Source: Mya arenaria
Lineage: Eukaryota; Mollusca; Bivalvia; Myida; Myidae
DNA: 64,000 nucleotides
NCBI RefSeq assembly: GCF_026914265.1
Contig: NC_069131.1
Location: 5,092,501 to 5,156,500 of the forward strand
Direction of reading: 5' to 3'
Under the pieces are notes generated by a model, which was given only the letters and a program-made list of their open reading frames with translations, had not been told where the DNA came from and searched no databases. How positions within the stretch are numbered: the first letter of the stretch is position 1; each line of letters starts with the position of its first letter. Positions 1 to 12,900 of the stretch are shown here, in pieces. The position numbers and the translations under genes were made by a program.

Positions 1-435
1 TGTCTGTCTCGTTTATATGTGTCTCTATGGTTTGCTTGCCATCTGGTTTGTTTAGTTTTTGTATTGTTTGTTAAAGGTCTGTTTATTTGTTTAGTTTCTG
101 TTCATTAACTATTAGTTCATTTAGTGCAAGCTCGTTTGTAGTGATTGTTTTGTTTGTTCAATGTTTATTTGATTTGTTGAGCGCATCTTGGGTTCGTTCA
201 GTTCATCTTTGGTTTGTTCAGTGTGAGATTTGCTCAGTGTCTGTTTAATTGGCTTAATGTCAATTTGGACTGCTCGGTGTTTTTTGGTTTTGTTTAATGT
301 ACGTTTGTGTAATTCAGTGTATGTTTTGTTATTCAGTGTGTGTTGGTTTTGTAAGTCCCTGTTTGGTTTGTTCAGCATCTGTTTGGATTATTCAGTGCCT
401 GTTTGGTCTTCTCAGTGTCATTCAAAAAGAGCAAT
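1..435. repeat. degenerate TTTGGTTTGTTCAGTG minisatellite, block 1
   Basis: Diverged tandem copies of a roughly 18-22 base unit, consensus near TTTGGTTTGTTCAGTGTCTG, fill this stretch. The array is GT-rich on the plus strand and keeps short open frames by composition, giving low-complexity Cys/Phe/Val/Leu translations that are not genes. It continues off the left edge. The same unit returns at 1203-1555, 2525-3355 and 18110-18850. Confidence 0.8.
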
Positions 436-1202
436 TGTTCTCGCTCTTTAACTTTAGTAAGTAGTGTTGAAAATGACAATTCAGTTGATTTGAGTGGCAT
501 TTTTTTTATTTAATTTAGTTAAAAGATCTAAAATCATATAGCTTAAGGTCACAAAAAGAATATACGTACTGTATAGATAAAACAATATAATCTTCGTAAA
601 AGAAGCAAATTAATGTTTAACCTGTGCATTTATAATGACTATGCTCACTTTTAACTCCTACATGAAGGTTGCTTGTTAGAACAATATTACATTTAATTTA
701 ACACGGATATTTCATTGAGAGAAAAATTATGGTAGTTATATCAATAATGATAATTCACTAAACTTGTATAAAATGTAATTTTTAGTGGAGAAAGGAAGTA
801 AACAGTAACATCCATTTGATCTCAACAATCGACGTTTATTGTTGACTTTCGTAAAGCAAATTAATACAGGTTTTGTTTCCCTAAACTTGAGTTTTACAAT
901 AGAGACTGCCTTTCTATTGTAACAAAACTCAGATGTTATTTATAAATAACTATTGTAATTCATATACAATTTAGACATTCAAGTATATCAACCTGAATCA
1001 AACATTGAATTCAATTAATAATACTAATTAACTAATTTACTGTTATACTTGCTTTTATTGCTATGTTTTACCATGTTCCATGCTTTTTGTTATCTGATTT
1101 ACAAGTGTAAATTATGTCAGTCGTCTGCTTCTGTGTTCATGTCGGAAGACCCTTACTTATGGGTCACGTGTCACTGTAGGCGTGGCCTTATCGTCATCGG
1201 CG
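436..1202. other. non-coding spacer between minisatellite blocks
   Basis: AT-rich sequence with no convincing exon, RNA gene or transposon end. The short stretch ending near 435, with 'gagcaattgttctcgctctttaa', resembles the one at about 1580 ('gagcaattgttatcgctctttcac'), so array and flank were duplicated together. Confidence 0.5.
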
Positions 1203-1555
1203 TGGTGTCAATTGGTACAGTGTCTGTTTGGTTTGTTCAGTGTATTGTGTTCTTTAGTTTCTGTTGTATTTGTTTACTATCTGTTTAGTTTGTTCAGTGT
1301 TTGCTTGGTTTGTTTAGTATATATAGGTTGTTTATGTGTACGTTTCTTTTTATAGCGTGTTCGTTCAGAGTCTGTCTGGTTTATACAGTGTCTGTTTCGT
1401 TTGGTCAACGCATTTTATAGTTTATTCAGTGTCTGGTTTGTTTAATACTTCAGCGTATTTTTGGTTTGTTTAGCATATTTTTGTTTTGTTCAATGTCTGT
1501 ATTGCTTGCTTAATGTCTGATATATTGTGTTTGTGCTTTTGGTGTTAGTGGGGTC
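1203..1555. repeat. degenerate TTTGGTTTGTTCAGTG minisatellite, block 2
   Basis: Second block of the same GT-rich unit, more diverged than the block at 2525-3355. The open frames across it are compositional. Confidence 0.75.
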
Positions 1556-2524
1556 AAGATCAAGGTCATTTTGACTAAATAGAGCAATTGTTATCGCTCT
1601 TTCACTTTAGTAAGCAGTGTTGAATGGTAATGAAACTTAATTTGTACGTAGCTTATGTTAAGGCATATGTTTGGATTGATTTTGGATTTCTGGGGTAAAG
1701 AGCAAGATCACTGTTACTGAAAAAATTAAAATGGTTTCCGCTCAACAACTTAAGTGTGGATCTATGGATAGTGATTATGAAACATAGTGTGTAAGTAGCG
1801 TATGTGAAGTCGTATCTCGGAATTGCTTTTGATTTTCGTCTAGGTCATTGTTACTAAAATGGAAATATGGTTTCAGCTCGATAACATAAGTTACCATCGA
1901 TGGTTGTAGCTTTGGTTTAGGTTAATCAGAGTATTTACCTACTCATAAAACATAATTACATCTACACAAACAAATTAACGGGAATTTGTTTCTAAGGCAG
2001 CTTTATCGAAATAAATGTGATAGAGGTTGGATTAAATTATTTTTGGTCTAATCCAATATAGAAAAAGTAACGTGTTTTGTTTAAACAAACTGTACGAAAA
2101 ACTAAAGACACAAATTTACATTGAAAAAAAAAGATATCGGATGGGGTGAAGCAGATGCAGCAGTGCCTGAGTAACGGAACACTATTTTTATATAATCTTG
2201 TCTCTATTTACATTGTGTTTGTCGTGTTTGGGTTAAGCTGTATTTAACCAAACGGATTAATACTTATACATGTTCATTATTTCCAGACAATTCATCTTTA
2301 TCGGTTTGATATGCTAGTACAATGGCAACTCTTTATGTCCATGTGAAATGTACTTAGGCTAAGATTTGATAAGAGTGTTTTTGATGTCTAGGTTTACAAA
2401 GCTGTTACTAAAGCATACAAAGAATGAATTTGTTAATTACTCAAAAGTCAGCTTAGCTAGCCCGAAATTCATTTCACATTGTAGTTTGTTTGAATATTAT
2501 TATTGGAGAGAGATTGAGCCCACC
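1556..2524. other. spacer with no recognised feature
   Basis: Mixed AT-rich sequence after the array. Short phrases such as 'gtcattttgactaaa' and 'tcactgttactgaaaa' recur loosely, suggesting a decayed longer-period repeat. No exon with splice signals was seen. Confidence 0.4.
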
Positions 2525-3355
2525 CCAGCTGTATTTTCATTCGTTAGTTTGGTTTATTCAGTATCAGCTTTGTATGTTAAGTAAGTATTGGTTTGTTCAG
2601 TGTATGTTTGTATAGTTACTATATGGCTCAGTGTCCGATTGGTGTGTTAGGTGCATGTTTCATTTGTTCAGTGTTTAGTGTTTTCCGTAAATGTTTGATT
2701 TGTTCAGTGTGTTTTTTTGGCTTGTTCGGTGTCAGTTTGTACATTAACTGTATGTATGGTTTATTGCCATTTTCATGTTTGGCGTCTGTTTGCTTTGTTT
2801 ATTGTCTGATTTTTATTTGGACTATTTCAGGTCCGTTTGGTTTATTCAGTGTGTGCTTGATTTGTTTTAGTGTATATTTGGTTGATTCAAATTTGCAGAG
2901 TCTGTTTGTTTAATGTCAGCATGAATTGTTAAGTATATATGTGGTTTAATCAATGTATATTTGATGTGTTCAGTGTTGGTTCGGGTATTTCAGCTCCTGT
3001 TCTTTTGTTTATATTTGTATGCATTTTTTATCAGCGTCTGTTCATTTTGTTTAGTGTCTGCATGCTGTTCGTTTGTTCAGCATCTTTTTACGTCTGTTCA
3101 GTATGTGTCTGCTTGGTTTGTAAACTGTCTATTCGGTTTGTTTATTATAAGCTTGTATTGATCACCGTCAATTTGGTTTGTTCAGTGTCTGGGCGGTTTC
3201 TTCAGGGTCTGTTTGTTTTGTCAAATGTATGTATTGGTTGTTCAGCTGTTACTCTAGTGTTCGTACAGTACAAGTTTGTTTGTGCAATGTCCGATTGGTC
3301 ATGACACTGTCTATTTTTTGTTTAGTGTCTTTCTGGTTTATTCATTGTCTGTTAC
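2525..3355. repeat. degenerate TTTGGTTTGTTCAGTG minisatellite, block 3 (3' of gene A)
   Basis: About 40 diverged copies of the GT-rich unit. It ends roughly 500 bases beyond the stop codon of gene A, which reads in from the right on the minus strand. The block at 18110-18850 has the same position relative to gene B, so the array appears to belong to the duplicated unit. Confidence 0.8.
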
Positions 3356-3861
3356 CAACACTTGTCGTCTCCATATATAAACCCATTGATATACAAACTA
3401 TTTTTTATGTTTAACCACCACGATTTAAATAAATATTATTATAGTACAAATTTGTATCTTAAATTTTTTAACAAATCTATCATTTTTCATTCTTACAATG
3501 CTGACTAACATTCCGTACAACGCATAGAAAACAAGGTATTCATAGCGTATCTCTCTCGGTCAGCTAACACTGCATCATTACAACCACTAGGCTCCATACA
3601 GAAGAATGAGACTATTTTCGCATCAATAAACTTTATAAACATAGCATGAGGTATTTTATACAAATGTCGAAACGAGACGTTCTTATAGACTTACACAATT
3701 ATTTTGATGACTCGAAACAATTTATTATTTGACTATGCAGTTTACATGAGAACTCTCATAATGTAGTTAAAAATTAACCAACGATAGCGCTGATGTAAAA
3801 GGTAACACTCCTGGAAACATACTACAAACACTTAATATGCTCAATCTGTCTGTGTACATTC

Positions 3862-3989
3862 TCATGTTTTATGAACATTTCCCCCGACATTCTTGTAGTA
3901 GACCCTCTCATCATTGTAATACACCCTGTTGTCTTCACCTTCGATGGTCAGCTCGGACCTTGGCTCCGAATCGTGTATTTCGTACTCGG
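3862..3989 (-). CDS. gene A exon 5: tyrosine-rich cytoplasmic tail and stop
   Basis: The acceptor TTACAG|CC precedes codons for EYEIHDSEPRSE, then VYYNDERVYYKNVGGNV, then a TGA stop at 3862-3864. The 128-nt length is identical in the corresponding exons of genes B and D. The tail has two Tyr-Tyr pairs. YKNV fits the pYxN pattern bound by GRB2-type SH2 domains, though phosphorylation is inference. Confidence 0.88.
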
Positions 3990-6900
3990 CTGTAACGGAA
4001 ATGATTCTGTTTATTAACTAAAATCTAATACAATTTAGTGTGGAAGTATGCAAGTATCAACAAAACTTGCGATCTTATACATTTTTGCAAAGTTCTCTGA
4101 ATTTGTTTAATATTCATTTTATTATTAGTTTGTACTTCCACGTATTTTGATAAGATTGTTTTATAAAGGAATTATTATTTTTGCATATAATCTCTATTTT
4201 CTTGTCCAAAACAATTTTGAATACTCTCTGTACCATTTTAAACTGAAAGATGCAGGCGCCAAATAAGCACCTTCAAAAAACCAATGTATCTGAAAACGTT
4301 ATATAAAATGATATTCTGAAACCTGTGGTATTCGAAAGGAAGGCTTTGGAATGTGCCAGGAAATTCAACTGTAGTCACAGTTATCACTGCGTTTGATAAA
4401 AGTTCAAATTATAAGAAATAGCATGTTGTCACTGAATTCTTACTATGATGTTTTAACTGTCCACTGACAGTATAACAAAAATATAAGGAACAAAATGTGT
4501 ATACTCGTGCTCGCAGATGCCAATGTTGTGTAGGGTTCATCTTGGCTTCTTCCTGGTGATATATCCTCATACGTCTCCTTGCTCTCCTTCCTGAAAATGC
4601 GCAGGAAGACGTTAATCTATCAATTGAAAGGGTATTCCGGCGTTTTCGCTCTCATTTGATATTTAAAAACGATGTAATACAGAAAAGGGTAAACTGGACC
4701 GTTTAACACTTCTAAATACTAAACAGCTTGTAACGGAAACCGTCGACAACATGATAACATTGTTCTAAAGTACTGAAGATTAAATTTGCCTTAACAACTT
4801 GACAAATTCCGCCGCCAAAAGGCATGTGTTTATAATATAATATCCACCTCGTATAAGTCCCAAGAAGTGTAGTTGATACAGTTACTCACGCAAGAACCAG
4901 AGGTACTGAGTTCAACGATTTCCTTTCTTTTCTATTTCACTTTTTCACATCGGTAGATTTATATAATAAAATATATTGATTCTTAACTGTCGTACCTAAA
5001 CATATTTTTAAAATTATGAGAAACAAGATCTTAATAATAATAATCGTAACATAAAAAAGATCGAAAACACAGCGCTGAAGTTAAGTATTATGAGAAAAAT
5101 GAAATATTGTAATTCTTTATGGCTTTAACGTTATGTTTTCATCAGGAAATATTTACCAAATAATCCCCTTTCTCTTCAATACCAGGACAACCACCACTAG
5201 CGCTACGACAGCACACACGCCAAGTACACCACCAACCGCTCCACCGATCACAGAACCAGAGTTAGTTTCTTCAGTTTGTTGGTAACGGCCGTCTAAAACC
5301 CATGATGAAATCATTATTAATCTAGAATTATGAGACGTTGTAATAACGTTTCCTGGTACAATATGATCGACAGCTGCTGCAATGGAAGAATAATATTTGT
5401 TCTTAACAGAACACGTATTCTATACCCACCAGTCTTCACGACTAAATTTTAACTATCATTGACTGGTTTTTACAAAGATGCGTAATCGAATGTGGATCAA
5501 ATAAGTAATAAAACAACCAATGCTGTGCTGGAAACTTAATATGGGTGATAAGTTGTTTTCTTTTTTGAATAATTTCCCTATTCCGAATGGAAAATGTCTA
5601 TAACAAATGAACATGAAAACATATTTTAGTATTGGTTTTCGTATTTTAACACGCGTATAGGCGACTTTTGGAATACCAGAATGTAAGACAACTGCAGTCT
5701 GTTGCGTGAAAATGAGAACCGCTAAAATAGATACATGTAATACACTTTGGCTAACTTCATGTGAAAACCATTGTCACAGTATTAGTTCGTCAACACGGAA
5801 ATAAATCATCGCATGTTTTCTTTATCAGCATTTGAATTAGAAATTAAATTAAGTTCCTTGTTCCTTATATGAAACTTCATGTGTTAAATTGCACGGTTAG
5901 ACCCAAGTGACGCTTAAAAGGACAATTTTGTGTGTAAACAGTCGGTTGTGATTAATGTTGCATAGTCATTTCATGAAATAATGATGCATGTTTAAAGCAC
6001 TCTAAACACTGAGCACCGCTTTAATATATAATGCATTCTTACAAACGTTTTGTGAAGATCAATGCTGCATAATTATTTTGTCCAAAAACAAAAATAGAAA
6101 AAAAGGAAAGTTCTCCGTTAATATTTATAATTCGCGTATTGAATATGGAATGAATAACCAGATCCTTCTTCCGTATTCGGAGTTCGCTGCGTTCCATAAT
6201 CACTTTAAGCACCAAGCAACGCTTGAATAGACAATGCCTCTGAGCAAAATATTTGTGTAGACCAATCTTGCGTAGGACAAATAGGACATTGAAAACATGA
6301 ATGATCATCATTTATGTCCATTATTCCATTTGAATAAAGAATAAGGAAGTAGTTCCATATTCCTATTTTGACTTTTGCTTTTTCATTCTTTTCGATACTT
6401 GGCCTAAATGTGTTAAAGAGGTTTTACTTTTAATTTGCTTATTCATTTTTAATGTCGTCTTTAAATTCTTATCAGAAATACGAATTACTGTTGAAATAAG
6501 TTTTTTCGTTCTTTATTTCTTTTTTCTACTATTATTCTACTATTGTTATTTTTTATGTTCACAATAATTCATTTTAACTAAGGAGTAAGGAGTTTCCTTG
6601 TTTTACATCAGTTTGGCATGTTTAGCTATCAGGAAATGTAATAGTTTTAAAAGGTTTTAAAAGGTCCATTCGAAAGTGGTCATACATATGGAGAGTCGAA
6701 ACGAATAACAATCTCGCAAGCTGTTTCGGGGTGTCCGATCAAAATTTAAGGAACAACAGTGCTACCATGATCATCCTTAACGCCTATCTAACCAGCAAGT
6801 ATACCATTATCATCTTTAACGCCTACCTCACCAGCAAGCCTACCATGATCATCTTTAACGCCTATCTAACCAGCAAATCTACCATGATCATCTTTAACGC

Positions 6901-9900
6901 CTACCTAACCAGCAAGTCTACCATGATCATCTTTAACGCCTACCTAACCAGCAAGTCTACCATGATCATTTTTAACGCCTACCTAACCAGCAAGTCTACC
7001 ATGATAATATTTAACGCCTACCTCACCAGCAAGTCTACTATGATCATCTTTTACGCCTATCTAACCAGCAAGTCTACCATGATCATCTTTAACGCCTACC
7101 TTACCAGCAAGTCTACCATGATCATCTTTAACGCCTACCTAACCAGCAAGTCTAACATGATCATCTTTAACGCCTACGTAACCAGCTAGTCTACCATGAC
7201 CATCAGTAACGCCAACCTAACCAGCAAGTATACCATGATCATCAGTAATGCCTACCTAACCAGCAATTATACTAGAATCATCTTTAACGCCTACCTTACC
7301 AACAAGTCTACCGGGATCATCTTTAAAGCCTACCTATCGGTACCGGAAGTTTATAAGCGGTGTCGATAAAGGTAAACAAACGAGGTGATTATCGTAAAAA
7401 ATGTGCCTTAAATATTGTTTCATATTGAGGATTATATCAGGGTCATTCAGGTATTGGATGTGGTTAAATTGTTTCTGGTCTGGATCGACTCCAACTATAT
7501 ATACGTTTGGAATTGATAATTAAATTTAGTGTAATTGAAAGACAAAATAAAGCACTAGAAACATGATTTAGTCTTAGGTTCAAAATAACTTAAAAAATAA
7601 TCTTTTAATATATATATATATTATTCTCTGAAAAGGTATGTTTTCCTGTTATTTTCTTGTTCTTAATTGAAAAAAGAGTTTGACAAATACTCTAATAACA
7701 GCAAACCTTGTCAATCGTTTAAGCTTTGAACACTGATAAAATATGTCATGTGTTTAATATTGATTGATCTCATGAATAAGATATACTTGAAGGAAATTGT
7801 TGTTTGATTCCCTTAATTAATGTATTATGTTTTCATTGTGAACGGGAAAAGTTTGGTTCTTGTAAATATCATATCTGTTATAACAGAAAAATAGTGCCTT
7901 TTTCTGACTTTTTGTGAAATGATCTTAAAAAATTTAATTAATTTTTGCAATGAACTAAACTTTTAAGAATTTGGCAGTGCAGTTTTGATACAATGGGAAT
8001 TATGCTCATTGCATATGACACATGTTTGAATAAGTTAAATATATAAAATGTCTTTTTCCTGTAATTATTTATGAACATTCATATTAGGGCATATCCAGTT
8101 ACATTTAAACTGTTGGTATATACTTATATTTAACAATGTATTCATCATTCTTAATTGTTATCCTGTTATCTTTAACCGATATGATCTATATTTATACATA
8201 CTATTGATATATTCACTGAATAACTAATTATACAGCATTACAGTTTTGAAAAGAAACAACCAGAAACGCATACTAAAAGACAAACAGACATCAGTAATCA
8301 AGTACAATGTAAAAGAAACAACCGACATTAAATGAATGCATCTTTAAAAAAAGCTAGAACACTATTGATGAAACAAGCAGTCCGAATAATATATCTCTTT
8401 AAGGCAACTTGAAAATCTTTAAAATGACTTAAACCAGGAAGTCAGGTTGTATCAGGTGAAACACATCTTACGCTACAAACAACAGCACAGCGATGAGTTT
8501 AGACCAGTTTAAACTTTTGAAAGAGTAAGGAAATTTATAGTTTCTTATCCGATAAATAATAGTTTTTAATTAAGATGGGCTATGCATTAATACGGGGTTG
8601 TCATTTGCAACCATTTCATGATGATATTTTCAAACTTAAACCGTCGATACCTTATTTAAGAACGAAATTCAATCAAAGAGTTTAAAACGTACAATTAGAA
8701 ACTGTTACAAATTAGCTTACTACACAATGCCTTCAATCAAGCAATGCGTATTTAAACTTGTAAATAACTATACTTACTTTGCAATGAACTTATGCATGTA
8801 TTCGTATTATATTCACGTGTGAATAATAGAAACTGTATTTTGCGGGATGGTATTAGGTATGCCTTAAATTACTATAACGGATAGCTTCCATGGAACGAAT
8901 ATATGGAATTCTGTTACCAAAGATGGCGTCTGCATGATTATGTTAATATCATTCGAGTTATATATTTCATCAAAGTATTTACAATACACCATTTTCGTCG
9001 TTCAAGGGATTAGAATCGATTCCGGTACACAATTGACAACTATCAGACACTGGTTACCTCCGTATGAAATACTAAACATTGCTAATAAACAAAGTTCTGA
9101 GTGTTTCCAAAACTACATGCAGCATTCTAATACGTACACATTCAATTAGAATATAGTTTATGTAATAGTCAATGCAAAACATGTTCCTTTATGCTTTTAA
9201 ATTAAATACAATGTTTTATCACTGTGTTATTTTCCGTTCAGTGGAATTTGCACTTTTGATATCTGTATTTTCGATCTCTTGCAAGTTAATTATTTAAACA
9301 AAAATTTGGTGTTTTTACCTGATTTGCATCGTTTGCCAAAGTATCCTTCAACGCAGCCTCCAAGACATGCACCGTCTATATTACATATTACTCCTGAATT
9401 ATTTCGGCATCTTTTAGAACATTCCTGATCACATATAGTTCCAAAGTATCCATCTCTGCATCCGTTTAAGCACACACCATTCTCTCGTTTACATTCGTTA
9501 CCAAGACAATACGAACTACATGTTTCATTACAAAACATTCCAAACACTGAGTTATTTTTACAGCTACTACACGCTCCTGTGTACCTATCACATGTTAACA
9601 AATAACAATTATGATTGCATGTTAAGTTGCAGTAACTTCCAAAAGCAGATAACGCAGAACAATTGTAACATACTCCTTTGATATTGCACATTTTATCTGT
9701 ACACTCGTCGTTGCAAGATAAATGGCAGATGTGTCCATATTTTGATTCTTGGCAAACGGCACAAGTGGCTTCGGACTCACATGATACACAGTTTGCTGGG
9801 CAGACCTCACATAATCCATCATTTTGACGACATTTATTACTTTCACACATTTGTTGACATTACATGTTGCAACTTTTTCCGTAATATCCCGATTCACAGG

Positions 9901-12900
9901 ACAAACAGCTACCATTTGTATAACACCGTGAATCAGCACATTTACCAAAGCACGTCACGTTGCAATATGGTCCGTGATACCCACGATTACATGAATAACA
10001 TCTATGTGAAGAATCATCACAGGTACCATTACAGTTTTTTGGGCAAGCATTTTTCAAGCATTGGCCTTGAAGTTGATCGCATCCGAATTCACAATTGCAT
10101 CCGAATTCACATTGATGACCATAATACCCTGACAAACACGACTGACAATTCCCTTGATTATCACAGACATCATAGCATGTAGACGAGCACGTATTCTCAC
10201 ATCGTCTTCCATATTTTCCGGTCATACATGAAGTGCAGACATTATTATTGCAAGACAAACAGTCTGTTCCACAAGCACGACACTCTCCGGTAACAATATC
10301 ACATGCATTGCCATCGCATTGACAAAATAATTGACACGAACTATCGAACTTTCCTGTTTCACACGATGAGCATGACGTAATATTTATACAATGGGTGCAA
10401 TAATTGCCACATCTTGAGCGACATGATGGCCCAAAATATCCTTGATTACATACACAATTGCCAGTATCACCAAAGCAAGTGGAAGGAACGCAATGGTCTG
10501 AACATAGTCCATCGCATTTATTTCCGTAATAGTTCCTAAGACAAGAACAAAAACCGTTAGCAGTATTGCATTTTCTATCAACACACCCTTCTGCACATTT
10601 TGCATTACATTTTTCACCCCAAAAACCGTCTTTGCAGGAGTCACAGTTTGACGCATTAAAACATGTTTTGCAATTTGAATAAGTACCCTGTTGACAATTA
10701 TACTGGCTTGGATAGAAGCCGTCTCGGCAGTTACGGCATGATCCAGAGGACTCACTGGTGTCACAGTCAGTGCAGTTGGAATCGCATCGGGTACCTTAAG
10801 ATTATATAAAATAAAAGTATGACTTACAAAAGTCGAAACGAAAAATTTTAACAATTTAATTGTTTCAACGGTATCAACCTGATATAATATAAAATAAATA
10901 ACAATCAGGTTAACTTACTATTTTATTTCATTAATTGCTTCTTTTTTTTCTTTTTTTTCTTCTGTTTGTAATTGCCAAGCATGATTATCCGTTTATTCAT
11001 TCTTAATAATCACATGGTATGAAAAGTATGAATATACATAGTTTACATGTCGAATCTAGAAATTAAATATGAGAGGTATCTTTAGTACATTTCACAAAAT
11101 CATTCAAAACACGAGATGACACATTTTTGTTTGAATAATGTTTTGGAGAACAATTAGATCCGGTACATTTGATACACATTGGCAAGTTTTTTTATAATCA
11201 AAGAAAATAAATTTAAGTTTTCGGGAAAAAAGTAATTTTATTTTAAATTGTTTAACTTTGTTGTCATCGAATGATTTATGTGTTATACAATACCAAGAAT
11301 TCCATTTAATATTCTCACGTGTGCGCTAATTCTAATAGGTGTGCATATAGGGATTTTCAAAATTGTATTTTATGTAGATTTGGTAAATGTCTTTCAATAT
11401 TCGTAATATCATTAAGAGGTATGTTTTTACATGATTGTAAAAAATTTGTATATACTTTTGTATTCATTGATGTGTCAGTTGTATGTATTTGCCTTGTAGG
11501 TCAATTTTTTTGTCTAAAATATTAGATTGTTACTTATTTTTAATTAGTATTTGGCAACCTTTACTGCTTGAATTTCCTTAACAATTAGTAAGTGTCCAAT
11601 TGATCAAATTATGTTTAATAATTTGTTCAATATCTTCTGTAAAATGTGTTTCTTGTTATTATACAATGTCGGTTATCTGGGCTTTTAACCATTCAATTAA
11701 ACGTACACGTTTTTTTTCTCGTAAGTCTTGAACATTATGCGATAACAAATCTACAGTATTAGCATGAACCATTTTAAATTGGAGATATTTAATTATTTTG
11801 TAATCTTGTATTAAAAGAATATCAATATAATGCGACTTTGCATTTTCAAAGAATTCTAAAATACTTATTGTCCTATAGAAAAAAAAATGCTTCCTAATGG
11901 TCATAAATCGGCAAATTAGTTCCCAGAGAGAGATTAACTTCAGTATGTATGTAACAGTATGCCTGGAAAGGAGAGTTATAATTAAGCTGTAACCAAAGAA
12001 AAAATACAGCTCGAGCTCAAGCTTAAGAGCTTTCGATTCTGGTAAACACATTTTTCATGATTTCAAAAAATATTAGTCGATCTGGCGCGACCAAAATGGT
12101 TTTTCCAATAATATTCACTTATTCACTAGTTTCCTATACTTATGGAGAAAAGCCATTATACAAAAGTACGGTTTATGTTTTCTTGTGGTGAAAGAACAAA
12201 GTGAATGTGCTCTTGGGTATATATGTTTCGTCTGTGTCTTCAGATGTGATATGCTTGTGTCTCAGTCCTATAATACGTCTGCAGGAAACAAAAGTAGTTT
12301 AACTATAAGTTGCATCTCTGAAAACTCACAATCATAGATTGTAGCCTGAACAACTACTTGCTGAGAATGACAAAAATGCGATTTAAAACAAAATCAGCAT
12401 TTTAACTTTGATAATGATATTTCGAATGGTTTATTACTGTGATGGTATATTCAATCGTGCTCAGTGTATCTCGGTATGATATAAAACAACTTACTTAACA
12501 CACTCCCTGTTATTACTTACGAAACAGTCGAAATATATTGTGTAATTGATATTGATTCATATTAGAATTAACCACAACAATGAATGGATATTTTATAAGA
12601 TGACCTCTATGTATAGTTAGATGAATGGAGTTAGGTTAAAAAAGATCGGAATTTGGTAACTGTGTTGTTTTAATCAAACTCGGTATGTTTTACATTCAGA
12701 TTTTTATAAAAGACACCTTCCTAAAAGTTAATACATACAGTATTAGCAGTAATGACGGAGTGAATTATTTATCCCTCTTGTGAAGCTCTACATTATTTCC
12801 AAGCTATTAGCATAAAAGAGAAGATGCCTGATATCAGCAGATGTAGAAAGTGACGAGGAAGAAATAGGACCGGGTGTTTTTATGGGAGTGATTTTTCGAG

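Noticed and set aside
2593..3414. Several plus-strand open frames of 66-121 codons rich in Cys, Phe, Val and Leu
   Set aside because: They are translations of the GT-rich minisatellite in different phases; composition explains the open frames.
6731..7189. 152-codon open frame over the 39-bp tandem repeat
   Set aside because: The frame stays open because the period is a multiple of three. It lies in an intron on the opposite strand to the gene, and no splice or family evidence supports it.
9742..10182. 146-codon plus-strand open frame, and minus-strand frames offset from the EGF exon
   Set aside because: They are shadows of the cysteine-rich EGF exon of gene A. The same applies to the frames opposite the EGF exons of B and C.
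11659..12051. 130-codon minus-strand open frame in intron 1 of gene A
   Set aside because: AT-rich, no domain and no splice-compatible boundaries with the neighbouring exons.
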